DNA from: Pelotomaculum isophthalicicum JI
GTDB taxonomy: Bacteria > Bacillota > Desulfotomaculia > Desulfotomaculales > Pelotomaculaceae
Direction: 5' to 3'
Assembly (NCBI RefSeq): GCF_029478095.1
Contig: NZ_JAKOAV010000001.1
Location: 186,001 to 250,000 of the forward strand
DNA length: 64,000 nt
Positions 43,344 through 51,449 of this stretch are shown here, piece after piece. A program made the translations under genes and the position numbers. Numbering within the stretch: the stretch's first letter is position 1; each line of letters begins with the position of its first letter. The notes beneath the pieces are model-generated. The model did not search any database. It was not told the origin of the DNA and saw nothing but the letters and a program-made list of their open reading frames with translations.

Positions 43344-44213
43344 ATGAAAGTTAGAAAAGCTATTATACCTGCGGCGGGCTTGGGTGCCCGCTTTTTGCCT
43401 GCTACTAAGGCGCAACCAAAAGAGATGCTGCCCATCGTAGACAAGCCGACTATCCAGTACATTGTTGAGGAAGCGATTGAGTCCGGAATTGAAGATATAT
43501 TAATTATTACAGGCAGGAATAAACGGGCTATCGAAGACCACTTTGACAAGTCGGTGGAATTAGAATATCAGTTAAAAGAAAAAGGGAAGTTCGATCTTCT
43601 GAAACTGGTGCAGGATATCAGCGAGCTTGTTGATATTTATTATGTGAGGCAAAAGGAGCCTTTGGGGCTCGGGCACGCGATTTATTGCGCCCGCCAGTTT
43701 GTCGGTGACGAGCCTTTCGCGGTGCTTTTAGGTGATGATATCATACGGAGTAAAGTACCTTGTCTCAAACAGATGATCAACTTGTACGAGGATTTACAAT
43801 CTACTATTATTGCAGTCCATGAAGTACCCCGGGAAGATGTAAGTAAGTACGGTATTATTAACGCAATTCCGGAAAATGAAACGGTTTTCAGGCTAATCGA
43901 TCTTGTTGAAAAACCTCCTGTTGAAAGCGCCCCGTCCCGGCTGGCGGTAATGGGCCGTTATATTATTAACCCGCGCATCTTCTCGATCCTGGCCGAAACC
44001 AAGCCGGGAGCCGGCGGGGAGATTCAGCTTACCGACGCGTTAAAGGTATTGTGCCGTGAGCAGCTAATGTACGGTTTGGCTTATGAAGGCCGCCGCTATG
44101 ACGTGGGTGACAAGTTGGGTTATCTTCAGGCGACGGTGGAGTTTGCCCTGGCGCGGCCCGACTTGGCGGATGGGTTTAGGGAGTACTTGAAAACTGTGTG
44201 TACTGGGAAATAG
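43344..44213 (+). CDS. galU: UTP-glucose-1-phosphate uridylyltransferase
   Basis: GalU makes UDP-glucose for surface glycans. The 289-residue product has the nucleotidyltransferase start IIPAAGLGARFLPATKAQPK, KPTIQYIVEEAIESGI, AVLLGDDIIRS and EIQLTDALKVL, then RYDVGDKLGYLQA. ATG 43344 is preferred because GGAAGG lies upstream at better spacing than for the ATG at 43338. Followed by two terminators. Confidence 0.95.
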   Translation: MKVRKAIIPAAGLGARFLPATKAQPKEMLPIVDKPTIQYIVEEAIESGIEDILIITGRNKRAIEDHFDKSVELEYQLKEKGKFDLLKLVQDISELVDIYYVRQKEPLGLGHAIYCARQFVGDEPFAVLLGDDIIRSKVPCLKQMINLYEDLQSTIIAVHEVPREDVSKYGIINAIPENETVFRLIDLVEKPPVESAPSRLAVMGRYIINPRIFSILAETKPGAGGEIQLTDALKVLCREQLMYGLAYEGRRYDVGDKLGYLQATVEFALARPDLADGFREYLKTVCTGK

Positions 44214-44280
44214 AACAAATTTGCCTAATGTGACCTTTGAGCTGTCATTTGTGGCTCATGTTTGGCCCCAAAGCAAAAGT

Positions 44281-44315
44281 AAAAACCCGCAGGTTTACCT
44301 GACTGCGGGTTTTGT
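44281..44315 (+). terminator. Terminator after galU, first
   Basis: AAAACCCGCAGG pairs with CTGCGGGTTTT and is followed by TTTTGTTTT. It ends the wall-polysaccharide gene group. Confidence 0.85.
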
Positions 44316-44335
44316 TTTACTTACTTCTTTTACCG

Positions 44336-44366
44336 AAGCCCCCCTTTTACAGGCGGGGCTTTTAAT
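44336..44366 (+). terminator. Terminator after galU, second
   Basis: AAGCCCC pairs with GGGGCTT followed by a T-run, 20 bp after the first terminator. The remaining bases up to 44552 contain nothing that I can assign beyond the ribosome-binding site GGAAGGGG of the next gene. Confidence 0.8.
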
Positions 44367-44552
44367 TTGGCTGAGGTATTCCTCGAACATCTTTTTTCTT
44401 GTATGAAGTTTTTTTAAGATTTTGTATTTCTCCATCAATCTCACCCGCTATTATTATTCCCAATAAACAGGACAACCAAACCCCGCATGTATAATCGCCG
44501 CTATTGCCGGTAAACTATTATCTGTAGATTATATTGGAAGGGGTGTTAAATT

Positions 44553-45290
44553 ATGAATGTTTATCTAGAAATATTAATCAGGTCTCTGGGCGCTTTTGCC
44601 GGGGTTATTTTTATCACCAGACTGGTTGGCAAGTCACAGGTCGGAGGGTTGAATATAGCCGACTGGGTTAACGGTATTGTTATTGGTTCCATTGCTGCCA
44701 GCCTGGCCACGGATTTGAAGACGCCAGCGGGAATCTATGCGTTTGCGCTGCTGGTTTTTTTGGTTTTAACCGTATTTTCCGAATGGGTTGGGGTGAAGTA
44801 CCGTCCCGTGCACAAGCTGTTGAGCGACGATCCGACGGTGGTGGTGCATAATGGGGTAATCCTTGAGGGAAATATGCATAAAATGCGCTATACGGTAGAT
44901 GATTTAACCACCCAGTTGCGCCAGAAAAATGCGTTTAATATCGCGGATGTAGAATATGCCATTGCTGAACCGAACGGTGAATTGAGTGTACTGTTGAAAA
45001 GCCAGGTTGCGCCGGTTACTCCCCAAGATCTCCATATGCCGTCAAAGTACAAAGGGGTACCTTCTGAATTAGTGGTGGACGGAGTGATTATCCGGCAAAA
45101 TTTAAAGCAAAACAACTTGGAAGAGGATTGGTTGTTAGGGGAATTGCAGAAGCAGGGTATCCAGTCCCTTAAAGAAGTATTTTACGCCAGCCTGGATCAG
45201 GACGGCAATCTTTATGTAGATAAGAAACAAGATAAAATGAGTTACAAACAGGATGTTACCGATAAACTCCCGGGGAAAATGCCGCAGTAA
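44553..45290 (+). CDS. DUF421 (YetF/YcaP-like) membrane protein
   Basis: A 245-residue protein with three N-terminal transmembrane helices (about residues 5-80) and a cytosolic alpha-beta domain. Typical blocks are GKSQVGGLNIADWVNGIVIG, KYRPVHKLLSDDPTVVVHNG, MHKMRYTVDDLTTQLRQKN and PKYKGVPSELVVDG-like sequence. These proteins occur in several paralogues in spore-formers, some in forespores; the molecular role is not established. GGAAGGGG precedes the ATG. It converges with the MacB-type permease gene. Confidence 0.85.
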   Translation: MNVYLEILIRSLGAFAGVIFITRLVGKSQVGGLNIADWVNGIVIGSIAASLATDLKTPAGIYAFALLVFLVLTVFSEWVGVKYRPVHKLLSDDPTVVVHNGVILEGNMHKMRYTVDDLTTQLRQKNAFNIADVEYAIAEPNGELSVLLKSQVAPVTPQDLHMPSKYKGVPSELVVDGVIIRQNLKQNNLEEDWLLGELQKQGIQSLKEVFYASLDQDGNLYVDKKQDKMSYKQDVTDKLPGKMPQ

Positions 45291-45295
45291 AAAAG

Positions 45296-46513
45296 TTACT
45301 TTTCAAAACGCAGCGCTTCAATGGGGTCCAGTCCCGCCGCTTTTTTAGCGGGGTAGTAGCCGAAGAAAATCCCGATTGCCGCCGAAAAACCGGTGGAAAG
45401 AAGAATGGACGAGATTGTAATTGTGGTTTGCCAGCCAGCAAACGCTGAAATGATTTTTGAGCCGGATATCCCGATCAGTATTCCCGCCAGACCGCCAACC
45501 AGGCACAGAGCGAGAGCCTCCACCAGGAACTGGTTGCGGATGTCGCTCTCAGTAGCGCCCACCGCCATGCGTAGTCCGATCTCCCTCGTTCTCTCCGTCA
45601 CCGAAACCAGCATGATATTCATGATGCCGATGCCGCCCACCAGCAAGGATATCGCCGCCACACCGGCCAGAAACAAAGTCAGTATGGCGGAGGTGCTTTC
45701 AACTGTTTCCAGTAGAGATGCCATGTTGCGCACGTTGAAATCGTCGGAATTAACCCCCGTCAAGCGGTGTCTTTGCCGCAAAAGAGTCTCAATGCTGCTC
45801 TGGACATAACTCATGCTTTCCTGAGTGTCGGCCTGCACGTCAATCATCCGCACGTACTTTACGCCCAGCATTCTCCTTTGAGCAGTTGTTATAGGTATGT
45901 AGATCACGTCGTCCTGGTCCTGGCCGCCCATGGAGGCGCTTTTGGATTTTAGCACACCAACCACGGTAAAGCTCAGTTTGTTAATCCTGACGGTTGTGCC
46001 CACCGGGTCCGTGCCGTCGGGATAGAGATTGTCAACCACCGTTTTGCCCAGTACCGCCACCGGGGTGGCTCCCGCCACGTCATCTTCCGTGAAAAAAGAA
46101 CCCGAAGTGGTCGGCCAGTCCTTGATTAGCTGATATTCCGGCGTGGTCCCGTCAAACTGAGTGGTCCAGGTCTGGCTGGCGTACCCGACAGTGGCGCTTG
46201 AACTTAGCTCGGGCGCCACATAGGCCACCTTGTTCAACCCGGCTATCGCTTCGGCATCTTCAACGGTTAGAGTGTTCACATTTCCCCCGGAACCCCGGAC
46301 CGCTCCCTGACCGGCCCCGGGAGATACCATCAGCAAATTCGAGCCCATGCTGGAAATCTGGTCCGAGATCTTTTTGCTGGCGCCCTGCCCCACGGAAATC
46401 ATGATGATTACGGCCGAAACGCCGATAATAATGCCGAGCATCGTCAGGGAAGATCTTAGCTTGTTTGCCTTTATGCCGTTTACCGCCACTTCAAAATTGT
46501 TGCCGAGATTCAT
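45296..46513 (-). CDS. MacB-type ABC transporter permease
   Basis: A 405-residue permease with the FtsX/MacB fold: an N-terminal helix (LRSSLTMLGIIIGVSAVIIM), a large extracytoplasmic MacB_PCD domain (about residues 50-240) with TSGSFFTEDDVAGA and AVLGKTVVDNLYP, and three C-terminal helices with the signature SVTERTREIGLRMAVGATE. Its start overlaps the ATPase gene stop. With the ATPase and the MacA-like adaptor it forms a tripartite-like exporter; in Gram-positives substrates are often peptides or antimicrobials. Confidence 0.92.
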   Translation of the reverse strand: MNLGNNFEVAVNGIKANKLRSSLTMLGIIIGVSAVIIMISVGQGASKKISDQISSMGSNLLMVSPGAGQGAVRGSGGNVNTLTVEDAEAIAGLNKVAYVAPELSSSATVGYASQTWTTQFDGTTPEYQLIKDWPTTSGSFFTEDDVAGATPVAVLGKTVVDNLYPDGTDPVGTTVRINKLSFTVVGVLKSKSASMGGQDQDDVIYIPITTAQRRMLGVKYVRMIDVQADTQESMSYVQSSIETLLRQRHRLTGVNSDDFNVRNMASLLETVESTSAILTLFLAGVAAISLLVGGIGIMNIMLVSVTERTREIGLRMAVGATESDIRNQFLVEALALCLVGGLAGILIGISGSKIISAFAGWQTTITISSILLSTGFSAAIGIFFGYYPAKKAAGLDPIEALRFEK

Positions 46514-47265
46514 GCGCCGGCCTCCGTTTCCTTCGGGAAGGCCGCCAGATCCGCAGCGGCGTTCCGTTGGTTTAATACAGGGGCATCTTCCGTTATACGT
46601 CCGTCTCTTAAATTAACCAAGCGGCGGCAGTATTGTGAGATGTCTTTTTCATGGGTAACCATGACCACGGTAATGCCTTTTTCAATATTCAATTGCTGTA
46701 TGATTGAAACTATTTCTATACTCGTTCTTGAGTCCAGGGCGCCGGTGGGTTCGTCCGCCAGGATCAATGAGGGGTTGTTCACCAGGGCGCGGGCGATGGC
46801 GACTCTTTGCTGCTGGCCGCCCGACATCTGGTTGGGATAATGGCCGAGGTACTTTGAAAGACCGACCCAGTTCAGGGCTTCTTTAGCCCTGGCTTCCATT
46901 TCATTCTTATTAGCCCCGGCGTAGAGCATCGGCAGCTGAATGTTGGCCTGCACGGTCATCCTCCCCAGGAGGTTGAAACCCTGGAACACAAAACCGATTC
47001 TCTTGTTGCGGACGGCGGCCAGCCGGTTTTTGTCCAGGCCGGAGACGTTTTCTCCGTCGAGGTAATAGTCGCCTGTCGTTGGTCTGTCCAGGCAGCCGAT
47101 AATATTCAACAAGGTGCTTTTGCCGGAACCGGAGGAGCCCATGATCGCCACCATTTCTCCTTCGGCGACGGTCAGGTCGATGCCTCTTAAAGCGTTAACC
47201 TGCAATGCTCCCAGGGTATATACTTTTTTGATATTTTTTATTTCGATCACTTTATTTTCCGGCAT
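46510..47265 (-). CDS. MacB-type ABC transporter ATP-binding protein
   Basis: ATPase of the exporter, 251 residues. Walker A GSSGSGKSTLLNIIG, Q-loop FVFQGFNLL, ABC signature MSGGQQQRVAIARALV and Walker B LILADEPTGALD are intact. The start ATG at 47265 follows GGTGG; the longer reading uses GTG codons inside that signal. It sits between the adaptor and permease genes with a 26-bp gap and a 4-bp overlap. Confidence 0.95.
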   Translation of the reverse strand: MPENKVIEIKNIKKVYTLGALQVNALRGIDLTVAEGEMVAIMGSSGSGKSTLLNIIGCLDRPTTGDYYLDGENVSGLDKNRLAAVRNKRIGFVFQGFNLLGRMTVQANIQLPMLYAGANKNEMEARAKEALNWVGLSKYLGHYPNQMSGGQQQRVAIARALVNNPSLILADEPTGALDSRTSIEIVSIIQQLNIEKGITVVMVTHEKDISQYCRRLVNLRDGRITEDAPVLNQRNAAADLAAFPKETEAGA

Positions 47266-47291
47266 ATATTCCACCACCCAGATTTATTTCA

Positions 47292-48848
47292 TCAGTTGCG
47301 CCTGGCGCCGCCTCCTGTTACTTGAACCCGCGGTGCGCCCATCGTCATCGGGTTGTTGCTGCGCTGGCTGCTCTGGTTGCCCTGAGTGTTGGTTGCGGCA
47401 GACTGATCCAGGGAACCAATGACTATTGTGTCCCCTTCATTCAGACCGTTAACTACTTCATAATTGCTCAGGTCCGAAAGTCCTAGAACCACGCGTTTCG
47501 GAGAGGGAGTGCCGGAACCGTTCATAACAAGAACCGTAGCCTGCTGTTCCTGGTAACTTGCCGGTGAGCTTGAGGCATCAGTATTGTTGCTTCCATTATT
47601 ATTGCTGGCATTGCTACCGGCGCCGGCGCTTTGACGGTTTTGGCGCTGAATGCCACCGGTACCGTTAGCACCGCCGGTTCCTTCCGTAACCGGGGCGCCG
47701 GCCTGTCTCATTTTACTTAAATAACTTGCCGCGTAAGATACGGCCCCTTTGGGAATGGTGAGGGTGTTCTCATGCCGGTCTATAATGATAGTGACATTGG
47801 TGGGCATTCCTGCTTTCATTTCCACGTAATTTTGGTCCGGTTGTATGTAAACATCATAAAGTTGGACATTGGAAACCGTAGTTGCCTGAGGGGCGATGCT
47901 GCTCACTTTGCCGGTAAATGTTTTGTTGGGATAGGAGTTCAGTGTGAATTCGACCGTTTGTCCTACCGCGGCTTTACCGATGTCAGCCTCGTTGACCTGG
48001 GACTTTAACTGCAGCGCTTCCGAGATGACAGTCATGAAACCGCCCCCGCTGGTGCTGTTGTTGTTGGCTGTGGCCCGCTGGCCGACCGCGCCATTGATCT
48101 CGCTGACTATGCCATCGATGGAGCAATACATCTTGGCCCCCGCAAGGTCGTTTTGAGCCAGTTTTAACTGCGCGCTGCTGCTATCCACCTGGGCGGCCGC
48201 CGCTTCGATGTCCTCCGGGCGATTGCCTGCTTGCAGTGATTTTAAGGAGTTCTCGGCTTGTTTCAATTTGCCTTCGGCATTAATAAGGTCCGAGTTGTAT
48301 TTGTCAAGGTCGGCTTTGGATATTGCCCCTCCCTCATATAGTTGCTGGTAGCGATCCAAAGTGGTTTTAGCCAGGTCGTAGCTTGCCTGGGCCATTTTTA
48401 CGTCCGTCGCGGCTTTATCCAAATCTTCTTGGGTGGAACCGTTTTGCAGGAGTTGCAGCTTGGCTGTGTTTCCTTTCAGACTGGCTGTAGCCTGGATTAC
48501 TGATGCATCCAGGTTGTCGGTATATTGTTCGGCTAAAAGCTGGCCCGCCGTTACGTGATCGCCCACTTTGACATAGATGTCCTTAATGATTTCGGAGTTT
48601 TTGAAGCTTAGAGAAACCGTACTGACCGGCTCGATCGTCCCGCTGGCTGAAATAGTGGTAGTCACAGTGCCTTTTTTGACAGTGTCGGTAAGATAATTTC
48701 CTGAAACGTTTTTGTGGCTTTTTACTATAAAATATCCCGCCAGCGCGGCTATCACAATCAAAATAATACCAAACAGCAATTTTTTTCTCTTTAAAAACCC
48801 GACAAGGTAATTTAGCTTATTGGCATCAGGTTTCAGTGTATCTTCCAA
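47292..48848 (-). CDS. MacA-like membrane fusion/adaptor protein
   Basis: An HlyD/RND-family adaptor of 518 residues from the TTG at 48848, chosen because GGGAGG lies eight bases upstream. One N-terminal helix (KKLLFGIILIVIAALAGYFI) is followed by a lipoyl half-motif (GTIEPVSTVSLSFKN, VGDHVTAGQLLAE), a long coiled-coil hairpin (about residues 110-200), the second lipoyl half and beta-barrel domains. A Gly/Ser/Asn/Thr-rich stretch of about 60 residues (about 365-425) interrupts the C-terminal part. It feeds the MacB-type ABC exporter encoded next. Confidence 0.88.
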   Translation of the reverse strand: MEDTLKPDANKLNYLVGFLKRKKLLFGIILIVIAALAGYFIVKSHKNVSGNYLTDTVKKGTVTTTISASGTIEPVSTVSLSFKNSEIIKDIYVKVGDHVTAGQLLAEQYTDNLDASVIQATASLKGNTAKLQLLQNGSTQEDLDKAATDVKMAQASYDLAKTTLDRYQQLYEGGAISKADLDKYNSDLINAEGKLKQAENSLKSLQAGNRPEDIEAAAAQVDSSSAQLKLAQNDLAGAKMYCSIDGIVSEINGAVGQRATANNNSTSGGGFMTVISEALQLKSQVNEADIGKAAVGQTVEFTLNSYPNKTFTGKVSSIAPQATTVSNVQLYDVYIQPDQNYVEMKAGMPTNVTIIIDRHENTLTIPKGAVSYAASYLSKMRQAGAPVTEGTGGANGTGGIQRQNRQSAGAGSNASNNNGSNNTDASSSPASYQEQQATVLVMNGSGTPSPKRVVLGLSDLSNYEVVNGLNEGDTIVIGSLDQSAATNTQGNQSSQRSNNPMTMGAPRVQVTGGGARRN

Positions 48849-49051
48849 AATATTTTCCTCCCTGGTTATTAAATTAACTGACAGTATTTGACGATGTTTT
48901 AAGATATCCTTGCCAGTATAGACTTTTTTTCGGCAGGATTTGTTCAAAATGGACTTAAGGCAAAAACGTTCCTGTAAGACCACCTAAATACAGTTTAACG
49001 GATTATTGTGACTAAATCTTGAACAAATGGCTAATTTTTTTTGAATCCGCT

Positions 49052-49080
49052 GAAAAAAGCATGGCTTTATTACCATGCTA
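49052..49080 (-). terminator. Terminator downstream of the OmpR-type regulator
   Basis: On the minus strand AGCATGG (49079-49073 region) pairs with CCATGCT (49064-49058), followed by a T-run. It separates the regulator from the exporter operon, so the latter probably has its own promoter between 48850 and 49050. Confidence 0.75.
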
Positions 49081-49114
49081 ATAACTAGATAGAAAATATT
49101 GTTTGTAAGAAAGA

Positions 49115-49807
49115 TTATTCTGTATTATTGCTAAAGACATGCAGTAAATAGCCTGTCCCGCGCACAGTCAAAATTTCCCCCTCGCTGACCGGCCAATCTT
49201 GCAATGAATGCCGTATTCGTTTGACCGAAACATCCACCGCGCGGTCACACCCGTCGTAATCTACCCCCCAGATATGATCCAGCAACCTGTCCCGGGTAAA
49301 TACCTGGTTCGGGTGGCGAACCAGGAAAGCCAAAAGTTTCCAGTCGCGCGGCGCAAAGTTGATTGTTCTGCCTTTAATGGAAACAGTCCGGGAGGTAAAA
49401 TTCACAATCAAACTCCCAAATTGGACATGTTCAGGTTCAACCAGGCAGGCGGGTCGCCGCAGCACAGCCTTGACCCGTGCTATTACTTCATCCGGATCGA
49501 AAGGTTTCGGAATATAATCATCGGCGCCCTGCTTAAACCCCTCCAGGCGGTCTTCGACAGCGCCGCGTGCCGTTACCATGATTACGGGGCAACTGCTTTG
49601 TTGGCGAATTTCATCCAGCACTGCCCATCCGTCTTTCCCGGACAGCATCAAATCCAGAAGAACCAAGGCGGGGTTTACTTCCGGAAATTTGGACAGGGCT
49701 TCTTCCCCGTCCGTAGCGACTTGTACCGCGAAGCCCGCGTGCTCCAAGTAAACCTTGAGCAAAAGGGCTATTGAATGTTCGTCTTCAACCACCATGATTG
49801 TTTGCAA
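49115..49807 (-). CDS. OmpR/PhoB-family response regulator
   Basis: A 230-residue regulator. The receiver domain starts TIMVVEDEHSIALLLKVYLE and has the phosphoacceptor in LVLLDLMLSGKDGW, plus KPFDPDEVIARVKAVLRRP. The winged-helix domain (about residues 130-228) includes FAPRDWKLLAFLVRHPNQVF, RDRLLDHIWG, RAVDVSVKRIRHSL and RGTGYLL. The TTG at 49807, nine bases after TTGGAG, is favoured over longer readings. No histidine kinase gene is adjacent, so it is an orphan here; it may control the neighbouring MacAB-type exporter. Confidence 0.88.
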   Translation of the reverse strand: MQTIMVVEDEHSIALLLKVYLEHAGFAVQVATDGEEALSKFPEVNPALVLLDLMLSGKDGWAVLDEIRQQSSCPVIMVTARGAVEDRLEGFKQGADDYIPKPFDPDEVIARVKAVLRRPACLVEPEHVQFGSLIVNFTSRTVSIKGRTINFAPRDWKLLAFLVRHPNQVFTRDRLLDHIWGVDYDGCDRAVDVSVKRIRHSLQDWPVSEGEILTVRGTGYLLHVFSNNTE

Positions 49808-50118
49808 AATGCCATTCTCCAAGTAAAGATAGGATGGATTTGTAAATAGTGACAAAACATTTGAGAGAGTTAAGTTTTTATTGTTAATATTTTATATTAT
49901 AACGCCAAGATAAGAAAGATTGTATACAAAGAATGTAGTTGGCCTGCGGACTGTCGGCGAGTACTTGAATAAAGCGTATATTATATATGAACGTGGAAGT
50001 GTGGAATAAGTGCTGGTGTTAAAATATGATTGCGTTAAAGAGACATCTGTCCTGATGAAGCTAGGACTTAAGTCCTATTTACATCGGGACCGATGTAAAG
50101 TATAAATAAGTTATCTGA
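49808..50118. other. Intergenic region upstream of the riboswitch
   Basis: AT-rich DNA between the divergent regulator gene and the riboswitch. It contains a perfect 14-bp palindrome AGGACTTAAGTCCT (50063-50076) and a 9-bp hairpin TTTACATCG/CGATGTAAA with a GGAC loop (50078-50099). No ORF is evident, and neither promoter matches consensus well. Confidence 0.55.
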
Positions 50119-50200
50119 AAAAGGCAAACATAGTGAAAACTATGGACGCAAAACTACGGGTCTAAAGTGCTGCGGGCGCTATGACAGCCGGGTTGCCAGG
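50119..50200 (+). promoter_or_regulatory. Cyclic-di-GMP-I (GEMM) riboswitch
   Basis: The sequence carries the conserved words of the GEMM class in order: AAAAAGGCAAACATAGTG, ACTATGGACGCAAAACTACG, GGGTCTAAAG, then CGCTATGACAGCCGGGTTGC. The 5' GGCAA... pairs with the 3' GUUGCC in P1; CATAG/CTATG forms the P2 stem with a GNRA-like loop. A terminator starts 25 nt later, so the switch probably controls transcription of the 60-residue ORF at 50322. Confidence 0.92.
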
Positions 50201-50224
50201 GAAAAACAAATTAGTTCCTGTGAC

Positions 50225-50254
50225 AATACCCGGCTTTATGAAGGGTATTTTTTA
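50225..50254 (+). terminator. Riboswitch expression-platform terminator
   Basis: AATACCC (50225-50231) pairs with GGGTATT (50243-50249), followed by TTTTTTATT. It sits between the cyclic-di-GMP aptamer and the small ORF, the usual position for ligand-controlled attenuation. Confidence 0.85.
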
Positions 50255-50321
50255 TTGCGCATTTTTCGTGATTTGTGGATAGGCGACTTTATTCTAATCC
50301 TCAAGAACGGGAGGGTGTTGA

Positions 50322-50504
50322 ATGGACCCAAATCCTATGGTTGTCGCGGAAACATACCGGTTAATGCAGCAAATCAGATTAAAAAAGGAACAAATAATAA
50401 ATGTGGCGCGTAAACCCAAGGACAAAAGAGCGGCATCCAGTCAAGATTTGCCGGGTGATCCGGATAATCCGCATCTGGGTAAAGAGATTGACGGGCATGT
50501 GTAA
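50322..50504 (+). CDS. 60-residue protein under the cyclic-di-GMP riboswitch
   Basis: A small, soluble, charged protein (MDPNPMVVAETYRLMQQIRL, then basic KKEQIINVARKPKDKR, and an acidic/proline tail). There are no Cys residues, signal peptide or membrane helix; the first 30 residues should form an amphipathic helix. GGGAGGGTG precedes the ATG. It is the only gene between the riboswitch terminator and a second terminator at 50521, so it is the likely target. The family is not recognised. Confidence 0.65.
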   Translation: MDPNPMVVAETYRLMQQIRLKKEQIINVARKPKDKRAASSQDLPGDPDNPHLGKEIDGHV

Positions 50505-50520
50505 TCATGCCAACAGCCTG

Positions 50521-50546
50521 AACCCGGTTGAGCGGGGTTGTTCTAT
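50521..50546 (+). terminator. Terminator after the riboswitch-controlled ORF
   Basis: AACCCG pairs with CGGGGTT across a short loop, with TGTTCT following. It lies between two converging genes. The T-run is weak, so confidence is modest. Confidence 0.5.
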
Positions 50547-50547
50547 A

Positions 50548-51165
50548 TTAACATATCTTTTCTTTAATATCGTCGTGAACAATATCAGCTGCCGTTTTTT
50601 TTGCCGGCAAGTTCAGACTTTTTTTAACGGTGCTTACCCGTTCAGGCATACTGCCTTTTACCTCAACATAGCTAATATTCATTATGCTCAAGAAATCTAC
50701 GATTTTTTTGTCTACTTCCAAAGCGAATTTCAGGTTTTGATATCTTACACCATCATCGATTAACTCAATTTCCCTCGGTATGTAAAATATCTCGTATTCA
50801 TTCAGATCTCTCATTGCCCATTCATATAGTTTCAGTAAAGCGTATTTCTCTTTTGGGTTATTAAAATTACAGGTAAGGATTCCATAAACGTAACATAAAA
50901 TTGTGGCATTGTCACAAAAAATAATATCGCTGCTCTTTAAATACTCCTCCCTTTTCTTTTGTCCTTCATAAAGCAGGAATTGCTCGAAAATATTAGTTGG
51001 CACTCCATAGTTGACAATGTACTCGCGGGCGAATTCTTCACAAATTGATGATATGTAACCTGCCAGACTGTAGTCTACGTCTAACTGTTTGCAGAGGGTT
51101 GTTTTACCTGTGCCCGGACCTCCTAAAACTGCTACCTTGATTGGTTTGCTGTTTTTAACATGCAT
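50548..51165 (-). CDS. P-loop kinase-like ATPase (AAA_28/NadR-like)
   Basis: About 205 residues. A Walker A motif VAVLGGPGTGKTTLCKQL occurs near the N-terminus, followed by SICEEFAREYIVNYG, typical of the AAA_28/NadR-like group (nicotinamide riboside kinase-type). IIFCDNATILCYVYG supplies a Walker-B-like acidic end, and an IPREIELIDDGVR lid-like segment follows. It lacks the N-terminal nucleotidyltransferase domain of NadR. ATG at 51165 follows GGGGAG; an earlier in-frame ATG at 51180 overlaps that signal. Substrate unknown; its base composition is more AT-rich than that of its neighbours, which may hint at acquisition. Confidence 0.75.
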   Translation of the reverse strand: MHVKNSKPIKVAVLGGPGTGKTTLCKQLDVDYSLAGYISSICEEFAREYIVNYGVPTNIFEQFLLYEGQKKREEYLKSSDIIFCDNATILCYVYGILTCNFNNPKEKYALLKLYEWAMRDLNEYEIFYIPREIELIDDGVRYQNLKFALEVDKKIVDFLSIMNISYVEVKGSMPERVSTVKKSLNLPAKKTAADIVHDDIKEKIC

Positions 51166-51315
51166 GCATCTCCCCAACATTAGTATGTTTATTCATCTAA
51201 GTCATTCGACATAATCCGATTGAAACCTTCATTATAATACTGGCCTTAAATTTTTCCGGGGTTATCGGCGCAAATAGGCTGAAATAAATTGATTAGAAAA
51301 ACAGGTGCTTGTATT

Positions 51316-51346
51316 TTGTGGCTTTGTAAAAGGAATCTGGTATAAT
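51316..51346 (+). promoter_or_regulatory. Extended -10 promoter for the second murJ
   Basis: TTGTGG at 51316-51321, then TGGTATAAT with a consensus -10 at 51341-51346 and a TG extension. The 19-bp spacer is long but acceptable with an extended -10. It lies about 100 bp upstream of the murJ start. Confidence 0.5.
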
Positions 51347-51449
51347 ACAAGTGTATGAACAACACAGGAAGTTGAGATCGGGCAGGGAGCAGGGAAAATA
51401 AACTAATGTTATTACGGCATAAAGGTTCCCCTCGATGAAGGGTGATAAT

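Noticed and set aside
50052-50099. CTGATGA followed by hairpins, suggestive of a hammerhead ribozyme
   Set aside because: The required GAAA after stem II and a matching stem III/cleavage triplet are absent, so the core cannot form.
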